Below, piece after piece: positions 14,613 through 23,431 of a DNA stretch of 35,025 bases. The notes under the pieces are model-generated. The model saw only the letters and a list, made by a program, of their open reading frames with translations. It had not been told where the DNA came from and searched no databases. How positions within the stretch are numbered: position 1 is the first letter of the stretch; the number at the start of each line of letters is the position of its first letter. A program made the position numbers and the translations under genes. Source of the DNA: Candidatus Hydrogenedentota bacterium (lineage in GTDB: Bacteria > Hydrogenedentota > Hydrogenedentia > Hydrogenedentales > CAITNO01); NCBI GenBank assembly GCA_029776995.1, contig JAKOTZ010000121.1, forward strand, positions 1 through 35,025. Direction: 5' to 3'.

Positions 14613-17476
14613 TTTTTCTCTCCTTTTTGGTCCCGCTGATCGCTGATTTTCAGGCATTCAAAGACTTTGTCGATGAGCTGAGCGGCCCGGAACGGTTTTT
14701 GCAGGAAGTGGGCCGGCGGATCGAAATCCGGCAGGCCGGCAATAAAGCGGTCACTGAACCCGCTGAAGAACAGGGCGGGAATTCCAGGACGAATGAGACG
14801 CATCTCCCGCAACACCTCTTCGCCGTTCATGCCGGGCATCGTGTAATCGAGAATGACCAGTGCATACTGTTCAGGATTTTCCCGGAAACGTTCCAGCGCC
14901 TGAGGGCCGTCCTCGGCCAGAATAACCTGGAACCCGTGCCGGGTCAGCATGCGTTCAGCGATAAGCCGGGGACCATCTTCATCGTCCACGACAAGAACAG
15001 TGCCGCGGGATAAACTGGGCGCCGGAACCTGGAGCGAAGTTTTGGATACGGGAGCCTCCTCTTCCTCCAGAGCATCGGCATCCGCGGCAACGGGAAAGGC
15101 GAGCATGAAACGGGTCCCTTCGCCTGGCCTGGACCAGACGTTTATAAGCCCCTGGTGAGCGCGCATGATCCCGATGACGGCCCCGAGACCGAGTCCCCGC
15201 CCGGCAAATTTGGTGGTAAAGAAGGGATCAAAAATTTTGGCCAGGGTATTGTCATCCATGCCGCATCCATTATCGATCACTTCCAGGATGACGAAATTTC
15301 CGGGGCGGGCATCCGCAGCGACGCGCCACCGGGGAAATTCCCCATCATCGATCCACCGCTGGCTGGTTCGGAGGATCACTTTACCGTCCCGCCGGTTCAT
15401 GGCTTCCGCGGCGTTGGTCAGAAGGTTCATCACGACCTGGCGCAACCGTATTGGATCGCCCCGCACGGGAGATAAGGACCGAGCCAGTTCCATGGAAAGC
15501 GATGCCCTACGCGCCAGAGTGATTTCCATGAGTTTTGTGATTTCCCGCACAAGCCGGTTGAGGTCAATTGCCCGGAAATTCATGGGCGATTTTCCGGCGT
15601 AGGCCAGGAGCTGGGCGCACAGGTCCGCGGCGGTACGGGCACCTTTTTCCACTTCCTGCAACCGTTCGTGAACCGGAGAATTCGGCGGCACCTCCTGCAG
15701 TAGCATGTCAACATTGCCGAGAATAACCGTCAGAAGGTTATTGAAATCGTGGGCAACCCCCCCCGCCAGCAACCCGATGCTCTCGAGTTTGTGGGCCTCC
15801 TGGAACTGGATTTCGAGTTCGCGGCGCTCGGCCTCCGCCCGGATCCGGTCGGAAATATCCCGCACCAGGGCCAGCATATAATCGCCGTCCGCAACCCGCA
15901 CCGCGGAGAAACGGAACTCGACCGGCAGGAGCGTACCGTCCTTTTTTCGCTGGTGCGCCTGAGCCGTGAACACGGTCCCCTGATCCCGAAGCCTCTGCAT
16001 AACCATACGATACGTTTCGGGGTTGTACTGCGGGTCAATATCGGCAACGGTCAGAGACAGCAGTTCCTCGCGGGTGTAGCCGAGCGACCTGCAGGCCTGC
16101 TGGTTAACATCGATAATTCTGCCGTCATAATCGGTCAGGAAAAAGGCATCCGCGACGTTTTCCACCAGGGTTCTGAAGCGCTGCTCGCTCTCAAGCAGGG
16201 CTTTTTCGGCCATTTTCCGTTCAGTAATGTCCTGGATCAGGCCGTCATAGGCCACGAGCGCGCCATCGGCATCGAAGTGACAGACGGGGGTGTTTCGGAC
16301 CCACCTCAGCGAGCCGTCTTTCCGGTAGATGCGGTGCTCGATGGGGTCGGCTTTCCCCTCCCGCAGGAGCGCTTCAATCTGGGCGCGGACCCGATCGCGG
16401 TCCTCCGGATGCACCATGTTAATCCAGAGCCAGGGATCCCGCTGAAAATCTTCGAGCATATACCCGGTAATTTTTTCACAGAGGGGGCTGTGGATGGTCT
16501 GGGCCGGATGGCCGTCAATGACCCGAACGGTATAAATATAGTCCGTGATGCTTTCGGTAAGCCTCCGGTACCGTTTTTCGCGCTCCCGGATTTCGTTTCG
16601 GGCCTGGATACGGTCAAGCAGCGTCCTGAGCAGGGTCGCGATGCCCTCAGCAACGGCGCGGGCGTCAGGCGGTATTTCGGGATGGTGCAGGCTCGCCAGC
16701 AACAGCAGGGCAACCGGCCGGCCGTTGTGAATAACGGGAAGATAGACGGCTGATTTTATGCCTTCCCGCATATACGCAATGTACCGGGGATGTTCGAGGT
16801 CCGACTGGTTAAGCATAGCCAGCGCGCCGCGCCGGAGGATTTCCATCTCGGAAGAACGATAATTGATCAGGCTGAGTTCGGCCAGGAAGGCGCGTGAGAA
16901 TTCCCGGGCGACCAGCGGGACCAGTCCACCTTCTTCATCCGGCACCAGCGCGCATACGCAGTCAAATCCGGTGCGCCGGACCAGGATATCAGACAATTCC
17001 CCAAAGGCCTGTTCAAGGGTTTCCACTGCACCGAGCGCCGAAGCAATATCTCGCTGGATTCTCAACAGCTCAACAGAACGGCGTTCAGCCGTATTTTCCT
17101 GCACGAACAGCCGGATATATTCCTCGCCGGTATCGAGGCGTCCGCCCATGCATCCGTCGGCAATAAGCCACTTGAATTTTCCCGACAAAGTGCGTACGGG
17201 GTATTCGTGGCCTTTGATTGCCCCCCTTTCCCGAATGAGCGCGCGAATCTCGCCCGTGGGCCGGATGTACTGCACGGTGGACTGAATGGATTTTCCGATG
17301 AGGGCTTCCGGGGAATCGAAGAACGATCCCAGCTCAAGAATCTGCCAGAGCGCTTCGTTGAAGTAGAGAATCTCCCCGTCAAAGGTGTAATAGATCGCCC
17401 CGATTCCCATGAAATCAAGGGCTTCCTGACACGATTGCGCCACTTCCTGGCGGGTTAACGCTTTAGGTTCGGCCAA
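14609..17476 (-). CDS. Hybrid sensor histidine kinase (PAS-GAF-PAS-PAS-HisKA-HATPase-REC)
   Basis: A 955-residue soluble-looking kinase with no evident membrane span. In order: a divergent PAS domain (about 15-135), GAF (150-295), two PAS/PAC units (310-425 and 433-560, with RKDGSLRWVRN and QRKKDGTLLPVEF), HisKA with phosphoacceptor H576 (GGVAHDFNNLL), an ATPase domain (NLLTNAAEA, DNGCGMD, FDPFFTTK, GRGLGLGAV) and a C-terminal receiver domain with D877 (LVILDYTMPGMNG). The start is TTG at 17476, with GGGAG ten bases upstream and a promoter just beyond. It heads an operon with the isomerase-like and oxidoreductase genes, suggesting it senses a related signal. No separate response regulator is in the window, so the output is unknown. 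Confidence 0.93.
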   Translation of the reverse strand: MAEPKALTRQEVAQSCQEALDFMGIGAIYYTFDGEILYFNEALWQILELGSFFDSPEALIGKSIQSTVQYIRPTGEIRALIRERGAIKGHEYPVRTLSGKFKWLIADGCMGGRLDTGEEYIRLFVQENTAERRSVELLRIQRDIASALGAVETLEQAFGELSDILVRRTGFDCVCALVPDEEGGLVPLVAREFSRAFLAELSLINYRSSEMEILRRGALAMLNQSDLEHPRYIAYMREGIKSAVYLPVIHNGRPVALLLLASLHHPEIPPDARAVAEGIATLLRTLLDRIQARNEIREREKRYRRLTESITDYIYTVRVIDGHPAQTIHSPLCEKITGYMLEDFQRDPWLWINMVHPEDRDRVRAQIEALLREGKADPIEHRIYRKDGSLRWVRNTPVCHFDADGALVAYDGLIQDITERKMAEKALLESEQRFRTLVENVADAFFLTDYDGRIIDVNQQACRSLGYTREELLSLTVADIDPQYNPETYRMVMQRLRDQGTVFTAQAHQRKKDGTLLPVEFRFSAVRVADGDYMLALVRDISDRIRAEAERRELEIQFQEAHKLESIGLLAGGVAHDFNNLLTVILGNVDMLLQEVPPNSPVHERLQEVEKGARTAADLCAQLLAYAGKSPMNFRAIDLNRLVREITKLMEITLARRASLSMELARSLSPVRGDPIRLRQVVMNLLTNAAEAMNRRDGKVILRTSQRWIDDGEFPRWRVAADARPGNFVILEVIDNGCGMDDNTLAKIFDPFFTTKFAGRGLGLGAVIGIMRAHQGLINVWSRPGEGTRFMLAFPVAADADALEEEEAPVSKTSLQVPAPSLSRGTVLVVDDEDGPRLIAERMLTRHGFQVILAEDGPQALERFRENPEQYALVILDYTMPGMNGEEVLREMRLIRPGIPALFFSGFSDRFIAGLPDFDPPAHFLQKPFRAAQLIDKVFECLKISDQRDQKGEKK
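14620..14625 (-). promoter_or_regulatory. Ribosome binding site inside the kinase gene for the isomerase-like gene
   Basis: AAGGAG on the minus strand lies seven bases before the ATG at 14612, within the last codons of the histidine kinase. It fixes the start and supports coupling. Confidence 0.65.
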
Positions 17477-17499
17477 GGAAAATAATCTCCCTATAAATG

Positions 17500-17528
17500 A
17501 GTATAATGGTTGCCAGATGCCGTTGCAA
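17500..17528 (-). promoter_or_regulatory. Sigma70-type promoter for the histidine kinase operon
   Basis: On the minus strand TTGCAA (17523-17528) and TATACT (17500-17505) are spaced by exactly 17 bases; the -10 matches at five of six positions. Transcription would start near 17493, giving a leader of about 17 bases before the TTG start at 17476. Confidence 0.55.
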
Positions 17529-17538
17529 GTGGTATGCT
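17510..17538 (+). promoter_or_regulatory. Sigma70-type promoter for the ThuA-like gene
   Basis: TTGCCA (17510-17515, five of six matches) and TATGCT (17533-17538, four of six) are spaced by 17 bases. It overlaps the opposing kinase promoter almost entirely, so the two cannot easily be occupied at once. Confidence 0.45.
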
Positions 17539-17581
17539 GATACAGTTGCCGGCAACAGCGTCCCGGCGAGGAGAATCGTAT

Positions 17582-18379
17582 ATGAAAATTCGGGTTGCCT
17601 TATTGGCGTTACTCGTGTCAGTCCTCCCGTGCGTGAGCGGCGTGGCTGGAGATGACACCGTCGGGAATCCGTCCGCGGCGGCAGCGCAGAAAGTCCGGGT
17701 TCTGGTGGTAACGGGAGGCCACGGATATGATGAGGAACCCTTTGAAGGGCTTTTCCGGAGCATGCCATCCGTGGAAGCCACGTTCAAACCGGTCAACCGC
17801 GCGTTCCGGGACCCGGACAAATGGCAGTGGGACGTGATGGTGCTGTACCACATGCCTCCGACGATATCCGAGCAGGACCAGGCCGCGCTGCTTTCACTGC
17901 TGGACCGTGGTGTTGGGGTGGTGGGCCTGCACCACGCGATTGCCGCATGGAACAAATGGCCGGAATACTGGAAAATCATCGGTGCCCGGTATTTCCTGGA
18001 AGACGCGGAAGAAGACGGGAAACCGTGGCCGCGATCGACCTATCAGCATGATGCCGATATTATTTACCGTCCGGTAAAACCGGAACACCCGGTCACGGCC
18101 GGCCTTGACGCGTTTACCCTGCATGACGAGACCTATAAAGGTTACCGCATGGAACCGGACGTAGAGGTCATCCTGGAGGCGGAACACGAAGCGGCTCAGC
18201 GCGAGGCGGGATGGGTCCATCAGTACAGAAAGTCCCGGGTGTGCTATATCCAACCCGGGCACGGTCCGTCCTGTTTCGGCGACGCGAATTACCGGAAACT
18301 GGTGGAGCAGGCGATCCTGTGGGCAGCGGGACGGACCGGCAGTAATCCGAAAGAGGAGGCTCGTACCGGGGAGAAGTAA
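17582..18379 (+). CDS. Secreted ThuA-domain protein
   Basis: A 265-residue protein. The start at 17582 gives a clear signal peptide (MKIRVALLALLVSVLPCVSG) and has AGGAG eight bases upstream; a longer form to 17510 would cross the promoter. The class I glutamine-amidotransferase-like ThuA fold shows VRVLVVTGGHGYD, the LLDRGVGVVGLHHA turn, TLHDETYKGY and YIQPGHGP. In Sinorhizobium meliloti ThuA works with the Gfo/Idh protein ThuB in trehalose use through 3-keto intermediates. Export here and the nearby oxidoreductases suggest a related role outside the cytoplasm. No cysteine nucleophile of a true amidotransferase is apparent. It is transcribed divergently from the kinase operon. Confidence 0.9.
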   Translation: MKIRVALLALLVSVLPCVSGVAGDDTVGNPSAAAAQKVRVLVVTGGHGYDEEPFEGLFRSMPSVEATFKPVNRAFRDPDKWQWDVMVLYHMPPTISEQDQAALLSLLDRGVGVVGLHHAIAAWNKWPEYWKIIGARYFLEDAEEDGKPWPRSTYQHDADIIYRPVKPEHPVTAGLDAFTLHDETYKGYRMEPDVEVILEAEHEAAQREAGWVHQYRKSRVCYIQPGHGPSCFGDANYRKLVEQAILWAAGRTGSNPKEEARTGEK

Positions 18380-18451
18380 GGCATGAGATAAAACTGTTTA
18401 CAAACAGCCTTATAAGTCTATTGTTATCATTATGCGTTATCAGTATTTACA

Positions 18452-18480
18452 TTGACAAACGCGGGAAAATCTGGTAGAGT
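18452..18480 (+). promoter_or_regulatory. Sigma70-type promoter for the secretion/pilus operon
   Basis: A perfect TTGACA (18452-18457) and TAGAGT (18475-18480, four of six) are spaced by 17 bases. Transcription would start near 18487, about 30 bases before the first ATPase gene, whose GGAG ribosome binding site is six bases before the ATG. The 138-base gap around it is clearly richer in A and T than the genes on either side. Confidence 0.6.
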
Positions 18481-18517
18481 ATAAGCGAACGGAAAAGACA
18501 AGGATTCGGAGATCCGG

Positions 18518-20404
18518 ATGCAGTACAGTCATTTCGGTGAATGGCTGGTAAAGAAGGGTATTATCACCCCGGCCCAGCTGGAAGAGGCCCTCCGCCGCCA
18601 ACAAAGCGGAGGCATGGGTAACCGAAAACTGGGCGAAATCCTGGTTCGGCTGGGGTACATCAGCAAGAGCCACATCACGGAAGGCCTTGCCGACCAGCTG
18701 GGGATGGAAATTGTCTCGCTTGCGGACCGGGACATTCCGCCCCGCATTCTAAGCCAGGTGCCTGGGGAAATCGCGACGCTTTACCGGGTGGTGCCGATCG
18801 CGGAGAAGGGGGACACGCTGGTGGTGGCAACGGCCGATCCCACCAACATCAACACAATAGATAATCTGCAGCGCCTTCTGGAGCGGCCGATCGAGACCGT
18901 GCTGACCATGCCGGAAGAGATCACGGAGGCGCTGGGCCGGTATTACTCGCACCGGCAGGAGACGGTGGAATCTCTGCTCTCGACGGCAAGCAGCGCGTCG
19001 ACGATGAGCACGCTGACCTCGATGTCGAACGTGAGCTCAATGGCGGACGGATCGCTGGCCAGCCTGCATTCAGTCAGTTCGCAAAGCATGGAAAGTATCG
19101 GGATGGACGAGCTGGAGGAAGCAGCCAGCGGCGTCCAGACCGCATCGGGAGGCGAAGACGCCGGGGATGAAAACAACCCGGTAGTGAAATACGTGCACCA
19201 GCTGATCATGGAGGCGTTCCGCCTCCGGGCCAGTGATATCCACGTGGAACCCGCGAAAACTACCCTGAAGATCCGGTACCGGATTGACGGCGTGATGCAG
19301 GAAATGCCCTCGCCGCCCAAACGGGCGCAGGCGTCGGTGATTTCGCGCCTGAAGATCATGGCGGGAATGGACATATCGGAGCGGCGGGTACCCCAGGACG
19401 GGCGCATCAAGATCACGCTCGGGGGCAAAATGGTGGACCTGCGGGTTAACACGCTTCCGTCGGTATACGGCGAAAGCGTGGTGATGCGTATTTTGGACAA
19501 AAGCGGCCTGATGCTGGGCCTGGGGCAGCTGGGCTTCAACGCGGAACACCAGCGCCAGTGGGAAGAACTGCTGAATTCAACCACGGGGGTGGTACTGGTT
19601 ACCGGCCCGACAGGCTCGGGCAAAACGACGACGCTTTACGCTTCGCTGCACAACCTGAACAAACCGGACGTTAAGATTATTACGGTGGAAGACCCGGTCG
19701 AGTACCAGCTGACCGGAATCAACCAGGTGCAGATCAACCATGATATCGGGTGGAACTTCGCGCGCGCGCTGCGGGCCATGTTCCGCCAGGACCCGGATAT
19801 CGTGATGGTGGGTGAAATCCGCGACCGGGAAACCGCGGAAATCGCGATCAAGGCGGCGCTGACGGGACACCTGGTCTTCTCGACGCTGCACACGAATGAT
19901 ACGGCGAGTTCTTTCACCCGCCTGATCGATATCGGGATCAAACCGTTCCTGGTGGCTTCGGGCGTACGGGCCATCCTGGCGCAGCGGCTGGTCCGGCTGA
20001 TCTGCAATTCCTGCCGGGAGCGGCACATACCGACGGAAGACGAAAAGGAACTGCTGGGCCTGAAGGTCAACTGGGACGAAGTGAAGGTGTACCATGGCCG
20101 GGGCTGTGAAATGTGCGCCGAGAAAGGATATATCGGCCGCCAGGGCGTATACGAACTGCTGCTGACCAACGATGAAATCCGGTGCCTGGTCATGAAAGGC
20201 GAAAGCGCGGGAGTAATCCGCCGGGCGGCGCGGCTGAACGGCATGATCACCATGCGCGAAGACGCGTGGCTGAAGGCCTGCCGCGGCATCACCACGCTGG
20301 AAGAAGTGATTAAGCGGACCCGGGTGGACGAGCCGCTGCATCGGGATGCCGCCATGCCCGCGGCGGTCGGTTCAGGCAACGGAAACGGACATGAAACCCA
20401 TTAG
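18518..20404 (+). CDS. PilB/GspE-family assembly ATPase (first copy)
   Basis: A 628-residue cytoplasmic hexameric ATPase that powers pilus or pseudopilus extension. An N-terminal MshEN/T2SSE_N-type domain (about 1-150, LGEILVRLGYI, ADQLGMEIVSL) is followed by an unusual Ser/Met/Thr-rich linker at about 150-200. The motor domain has Walker A GPTGSGKT at 363-370, the Walker B region DPDIVMVGEIRD at 425-436, a His box (GHLVFSTLHTNDTA) and a zinc tetracysteine (C496, C499, C530, C533). It is first in the operon, directly behind a promoter. PilB and GspE cannot be separated by sequence alone; the following pilT favours a PilB-like role. A 117-base gap with hairpin sequence separates it from pilT. 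Confidence 0.92.
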   Translation: MQYSHFGEWLVKKGIITPAQLEEALRRQQSGGMGNRKLGEILVRLGYISKSHITEGLADQLGMEIVSLADRDIPPRILSQVPGEIATLYRVVPIAEKGDTLVVATADPTNINTIDNLQRLLERPIETVLTMPEEITEALGRYYSHRQETVESLLSTASSASTMSTLTSMSNVSSMADGSLASLHSVSSQSMESIGMDELEEAASGVQTASGGEDAGDENNPVVKYVHQLIMEAFRLRASDIHVEPAKTTLKIRYRIDGVMQEMPSPPKRAQASVISRLKIMAGMDISERRVPQDGRIKITLGGKMVDLRVNTLPSVYGESVVMRILDKSGLMLGLGQLGFNAEHQRQWEELLNSTTGVVLVTGPTGSGKTTTLYASLHNLNKPDVKIITVEDPVEYQLTGINQVQINHDIGWNFARALRAMFRQDPDIVMVGEIRDRETAEIAIKAALTGHLVFSTLHTNDTASSFTRLIDIGIKPFLVASGVRAILAQRLVRLICNSCRERHIPTEDEKELLGLKVNWDEVKVYHGRGCEMCAEKGYIGRQGVYELLLTNDEIRCLVMKGESAGVIRRAARLNGMITMREDAWLKACRGITTLEEVIKRTRVDEPLHRDAAMPAAVGSGNGNGHETH

Positions 20405-20416
20405 CCCTGCCGGAGA

Positions 20417-20457
20417 GGGATGAAATCCCCACTGGACAGGCTGCTGTCCGGTTGGGG
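20417..20457 (+). other. Alternative RNA hairpins between the first ATPase and pilT
   Basis: The RNA could form a small hairpin, GGGAT-GAA-ATCCC (20417-20429), or a larger one, CCCC plus ACTGGACAG (20427-20439) with CTGTCCGGT plus GGGG (20444-20457), loop GCTG and one bulged T. The two share bases 20427-20429 and exclude each other. There is no U-tract, so this is not a standard terminator. Confidence 0.4.
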
Positions 20458-20521
20458 CGTGATGATACAGTTGACGCAAAACACGAAATAATGGAAGACG
20501 GTAATACAGAGGAAGACCTAT

Positions 20522-21631
20522 ATGCCATATGAGATGGTAAGCCTGCTGCGGATGCTGGTGGACCGGGACGGGTCGGACCTTCACCTCGCGGTGGACAACC
20601 CCCCGGTAGGCCGCGTGCACGGCCATTTGCAGTATTTTGGAGAAAACCCGCTGACACCGGAAGACACCGAACGGCTGATGAAGAGCATCGCGTCGGTGGA
20701 CAACCAGCAGGAACTGCAGGAGGTCGGAGGTTCCGACTTCGGTTTCGCGTTTGAGGACGTGGCACGGTTCCGGGTATCGATCTTTAAACAGCGCGGTTAC
20801 GTGGGGCTGGTACTCCGCCTGATTCCGCGCAAAATCCTGACGTTTGAGGAAATCGGGCTGCCGCAGTCACTGAAAGAAGTAATCACCCAGCCGCGCGGGC
20901 TGATCCTGGTAACGGGACCCACGGGATCGGGCAAATCGACCTCCCTGGCGACGATGATCGACTGGATCAACGAGAATTTTGACCATCACATCATCACCAT
21001 TGAAGACCCGATCGAATACTACCACCGGCACAAAAAGAGCATCATCACCCAGCGCGAAGTGGGCGTGGACGTGCCAAGTTTCGCGGAGGCGCTCCGGCGG
21101 GCGCTGCGGCAGGACCCGGACGTGATCCTGGTGGGCGAAATGCGCGACCTTGAAACGATCGAAGCGGCCGTGACCGCGGCTGAAACGGGCCACCTGGTGT
21201 TCGGCACGCTGCACACGACCGGCGCGGTGCGTACCATCGACCGGATCGTGGACGCCTTCCCGACGAACCAGCAGGAACAGATCCGGACCCAGCTGGCGGG
21301 CAACCTGAAGGCGGTAATATCGCAGACCCTGATTCCGCGGAAAAGCGGATTCGGACGCGTGGCGGCTTTCGAAATCATGATCACCACGCCGGCCATCCAG
21401 AACCTGATCCGCGAGAACAAATCATACCGCATCACGTCGGCCATCCAGACCGGCCACAAGTACGGCATGAACCTGCTCGACGAGCACCTGCTGGCGCTGT
21501 ACCGGAAGGGCATCTGCCGGTACGAGGACGTATTGGCCAAAGCCCAGAACGCGGAAGAATTCGAACAGCAGTGCAAGGCGCTGGGGCTTCCGACCGGAGA
21601 GGGCGCGGAAGCGCGGCGCGCGGGCGCGTAA
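20522..21631 (+). CDS. pilT: Type IV pilus retraction ATPase PilT
   Basis: A 369-residue cytoplasmic ATPase of the PilT/PilU group. It has the short PilT N-domain ([18 protein letters not shown]), Walker A GPTGSGKS at 132-139, the Walker B region [12 protein letters not shown], the His box [13 protein letters not shown] and the PilT C-terminal motif AIQNLIRE in place of the common AIRNLIRE. It lacks the tetracysteine zinc site found in the two flanking GspE/PilB ATPases, as expected. PilT disassembles the pilus, pulling subunits back into the membrane. Its position inside a pseudopilin operon suggests the fibre made here can be retracted. It is followed 20 bases later by the second GspE-like gene. 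Confidence 0.93.
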   Translation: MPYEMVSLLRMLVDRDGSDLHLAVDNPPVGRVHGHLQYFGENPLTPEDTERLMKSIASVDNQQELQEVGGSDFGFAFEDVARFRVSIFKQRGYVGLVLRLIPRKILTFEEIGLPQSLKEVITQPRGLILVTGPTGSGKSTSLATMIDWINENFDHHIITIEDPIEYYHRHKKSIITQREVGVDVPSFAEALRRALRQDPDVILVGEMRDLETIEAAVTAAETGHLVFGTLHTTGAVRTIDRIVDAFPTNQQEQIRTQLAGNLKAVISQTLIPRKSGFGRVAAFEIMITTPAIQNLIRENKSYRITSAIQTGHKYGMNLLDEHLLALYRKGICRYEDVLAKAQNAEEFEQQCKALGLPTGEGAEARRAGA

Positions 21632-21651
21632 CGTAAAGGAATCGAACACTT

Positions 21652-23418
21652 ATGCGAGGCACAGCCGCATCAGCAACCTCCCAGCGCCGAACCAAGCCGC
21701 TGGGCGAAGTGCTGATTGAGGCGGGGATTTTGACACCCATCCAGCTGGACGAGGCGCTGCAGCGGCAGCGCCTTACGGGGGATATGCTGGGCCGGACGCT
21801 GGTTTCCCTCGGATTCTGCACGGAGCAGGACATCATCGACGCGCTGGCCGTGCAGCAGGGCATGGAACGCGTCGACCTTAACAAGATCAAGATCCCGGAA
21901 GAGGTGCTGAAGTCCATCTCGGGGGACGTGGCGCGGTTTTACAACGTCATTCCGATCCGGCTGAAAGACGGCGAACTGACCGTGGCGATGGCGGATCCGC
22001 TGAACCTGCAGACGCTGGACGACCTCCGCCAGATCACGGGCCTGCGGGTCCGGGGCGCGGTAAGCAATCCCGAGGACGTCTCGGCAGCCTGGAAGAAGAA
22101 TTACGCCTACGAGAGCGAGTCCGTGGGGCAAATGCTCGAGGAGCTCAAGGAACGGGTTGGGACCGAAGAGCTTACCCTCGAGGACATGGGCATCCAGAAG
22201 ATTATCGAGGACACCGAAAATCTGGTGGAGCTCGCCCAGCAGCCCGAAGTAATTAAGATTGTCAACCTGATCCTGCTGATGGCGGTGCAGCGCCGGGCGT
22301 CAGACATTCACTTCGAGATCTACGAGGAAGATTTCCGGGTACGGATCCGCATCGACGGGGTGCTTCACGAGGTGGTGCGTCCGCCGAAAGCGGCGCACCT
22401 GGCGATCGTGTCGCGCATCAAGGTGATCTGCAATATGGACATCGGGGAGCGGCGGCTCCCGCAGGACGCCCGGATCGAAATGAAGATCGGCGACAGCATC
22501 ATCGACGTGCGCGTGGCGACGCTGCCGACGCTGTTCGGGGAAAACGTGGTGATGCGTATCCTGGACCGGACGGCGGTCCGGATCGACCTCGCCCAGCTGG
22601 GCCTGAGCGAAGACACGTACAAAAAAGTAGTCAACACAATTCAGAAACCGAACGGGATTATCCTGGTGACGGGCCCGACGGGATCCGGTAAAACGACCAC
22701 CCTCTACGCGTGCCTGAACATCCTGAACGAACCGGGGGTTAAGATCATCACGACGGAAGACCCGGTAGAGCTTCAGATTGAACGGCTGATCCAGTGCCAG
22801 GTGCACGAGGAGATCGGGCTGACCTTCGCCGCGTGCCTGCGCGCGATTCTGCGCCAGGACCCGGATATCGTGATGGTAGGTGAAATCCGCGACCTGGAAA
22901 CGGCGCAGATCGCGGTGGAGGCGTCGCTGACGGGCCACCTGGTGCTGAGCACGCTGCACACCAACAGCGCGCCGGAAACCATCACGCGACTGCTGGACAT
23001 GGACGTGGAGCCGTTCCTGATCACGGCGTCGCTGGAGGCCGTGCTGGCGCAGCGGTTGGTGCGCACGCTCTGCCGCCACTGCCGGGAACGGTACCGCCCG
23101 ACGGAGGATGAAATGGCGCGTCTTGGGGTACCTCCGGCGTGGCGGCGGGACCCGAATTTTGGACTGTTCCGTCCGAAAGGCTGCGCGGCGTGCGACTACG
23201 TGGGGTACATGGGCCGAATCGGATTGTACGAGTTCCTGGCGGTGGATGAGCGGATCCGGGAGATGATCCTGGACCGGGCCATGGCGTTTGAAATCCGGCG
23301 GTACGCCCGCAAACACCAGGGCATGCGGGTGCTGCGCGAGGAAGGGATTATCAAGTGCGTGAAAGGGATCACCAGCGCGCAGGAGGTGATCGACCACACG
23401 GACCTTTACGAGGATTAA
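21652..23418 (+). CDS. PilB/GspE-family assembly ATPase (second copy)
   Basis: A 588-residue paralogue of the first ATPase. It has an MshEN-type N-domain (LGEVLIEAGILT, GRTLVSLGFC, ALAVQQGMERVDL), no Ser-rich linker, Walker A GPTGSGKT at 341-348, the Walker B region DPDIVMVGEIRDLETA, a His box (GHLVLSTLHTNSA) and a zinc tetracysteine (LCRHC and GCAAC). The motor is clearly the same family as the gene at 18518 but diverged, so the two are probably not a recent duplication. It is 13 bases before the platform-protein gene, which makes it the best candidate for the partner ATPase of that protein. It energises assembly from the cytoplasmic face of the inner membrane. Confidence 0.92.
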   Translation: MRGTAASATSQRRTKPLGEVLIEAGILTPIQLDEALQRQRLTGDMLGRTLVSLGFCTEQDIIDALAVQQGMERVDLNKIKIPEEVLKSISGDVARFYNVIPIRLKDGELTVAMADPLNLQTLDDLRQITGLRVRGAVSNPEDVSAAWKKNYAYESESVGQMLEELKERVGTEELTLEDMGIQKIIEDTENLVELAQQPEVIKIVNLILLMAVQRRASDIHFEIYEEDFRVRIRIDGVLHEVVRPPKAAHLAIVSRIKVICNMDIGERRLPQDARIEMKIGDSIIDVRVATLPTLFGENVVMRILDRTAVRIDLAQLGLSEDTYKKVVNTIQKPNGIILVTGPTGSGKTTTLYACLNILNEPGVKIITTEDPVELQIERLIQCQVHEEIGLTFAACLRAILRQDPDIVMVGEIRDLETAQIAVEASLTGHLVLSTLHTNSAPETITRLLDMDVEPFLITASLEAVLAQRLVRTLCRHCRERYRPTEDEMARLGVPPAWRRDPNFGLFRPKGCAACDYVGYMGRIGLYEFLAVDERIREMILDRAMAFEIRRYARKHQGMRVLREEGIIKCVKGITSAQEVIDHTDLYED

Positions 23419-23431
23419 AAGGAGTCAGGCC

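Noticed and set aside
17502-17507. Perfect TATAAT on the plus strand upstream of the ThuA-like gene
   Set aside because: The sequence 17 bases upstream (AAAATA) is not a -35 box. The same bases are better explained as part of the minus-strand TATACT promoter, and the TTGCCA/TATGCT pair is closer to the gene.
18394-18407. CTGTTTACAAACAG inverted repeat after the ThuA-like gene
   Set aside because: The stem is only five pairs, rich in A and T, and has no T-run, so it is too weak to call a terminator.
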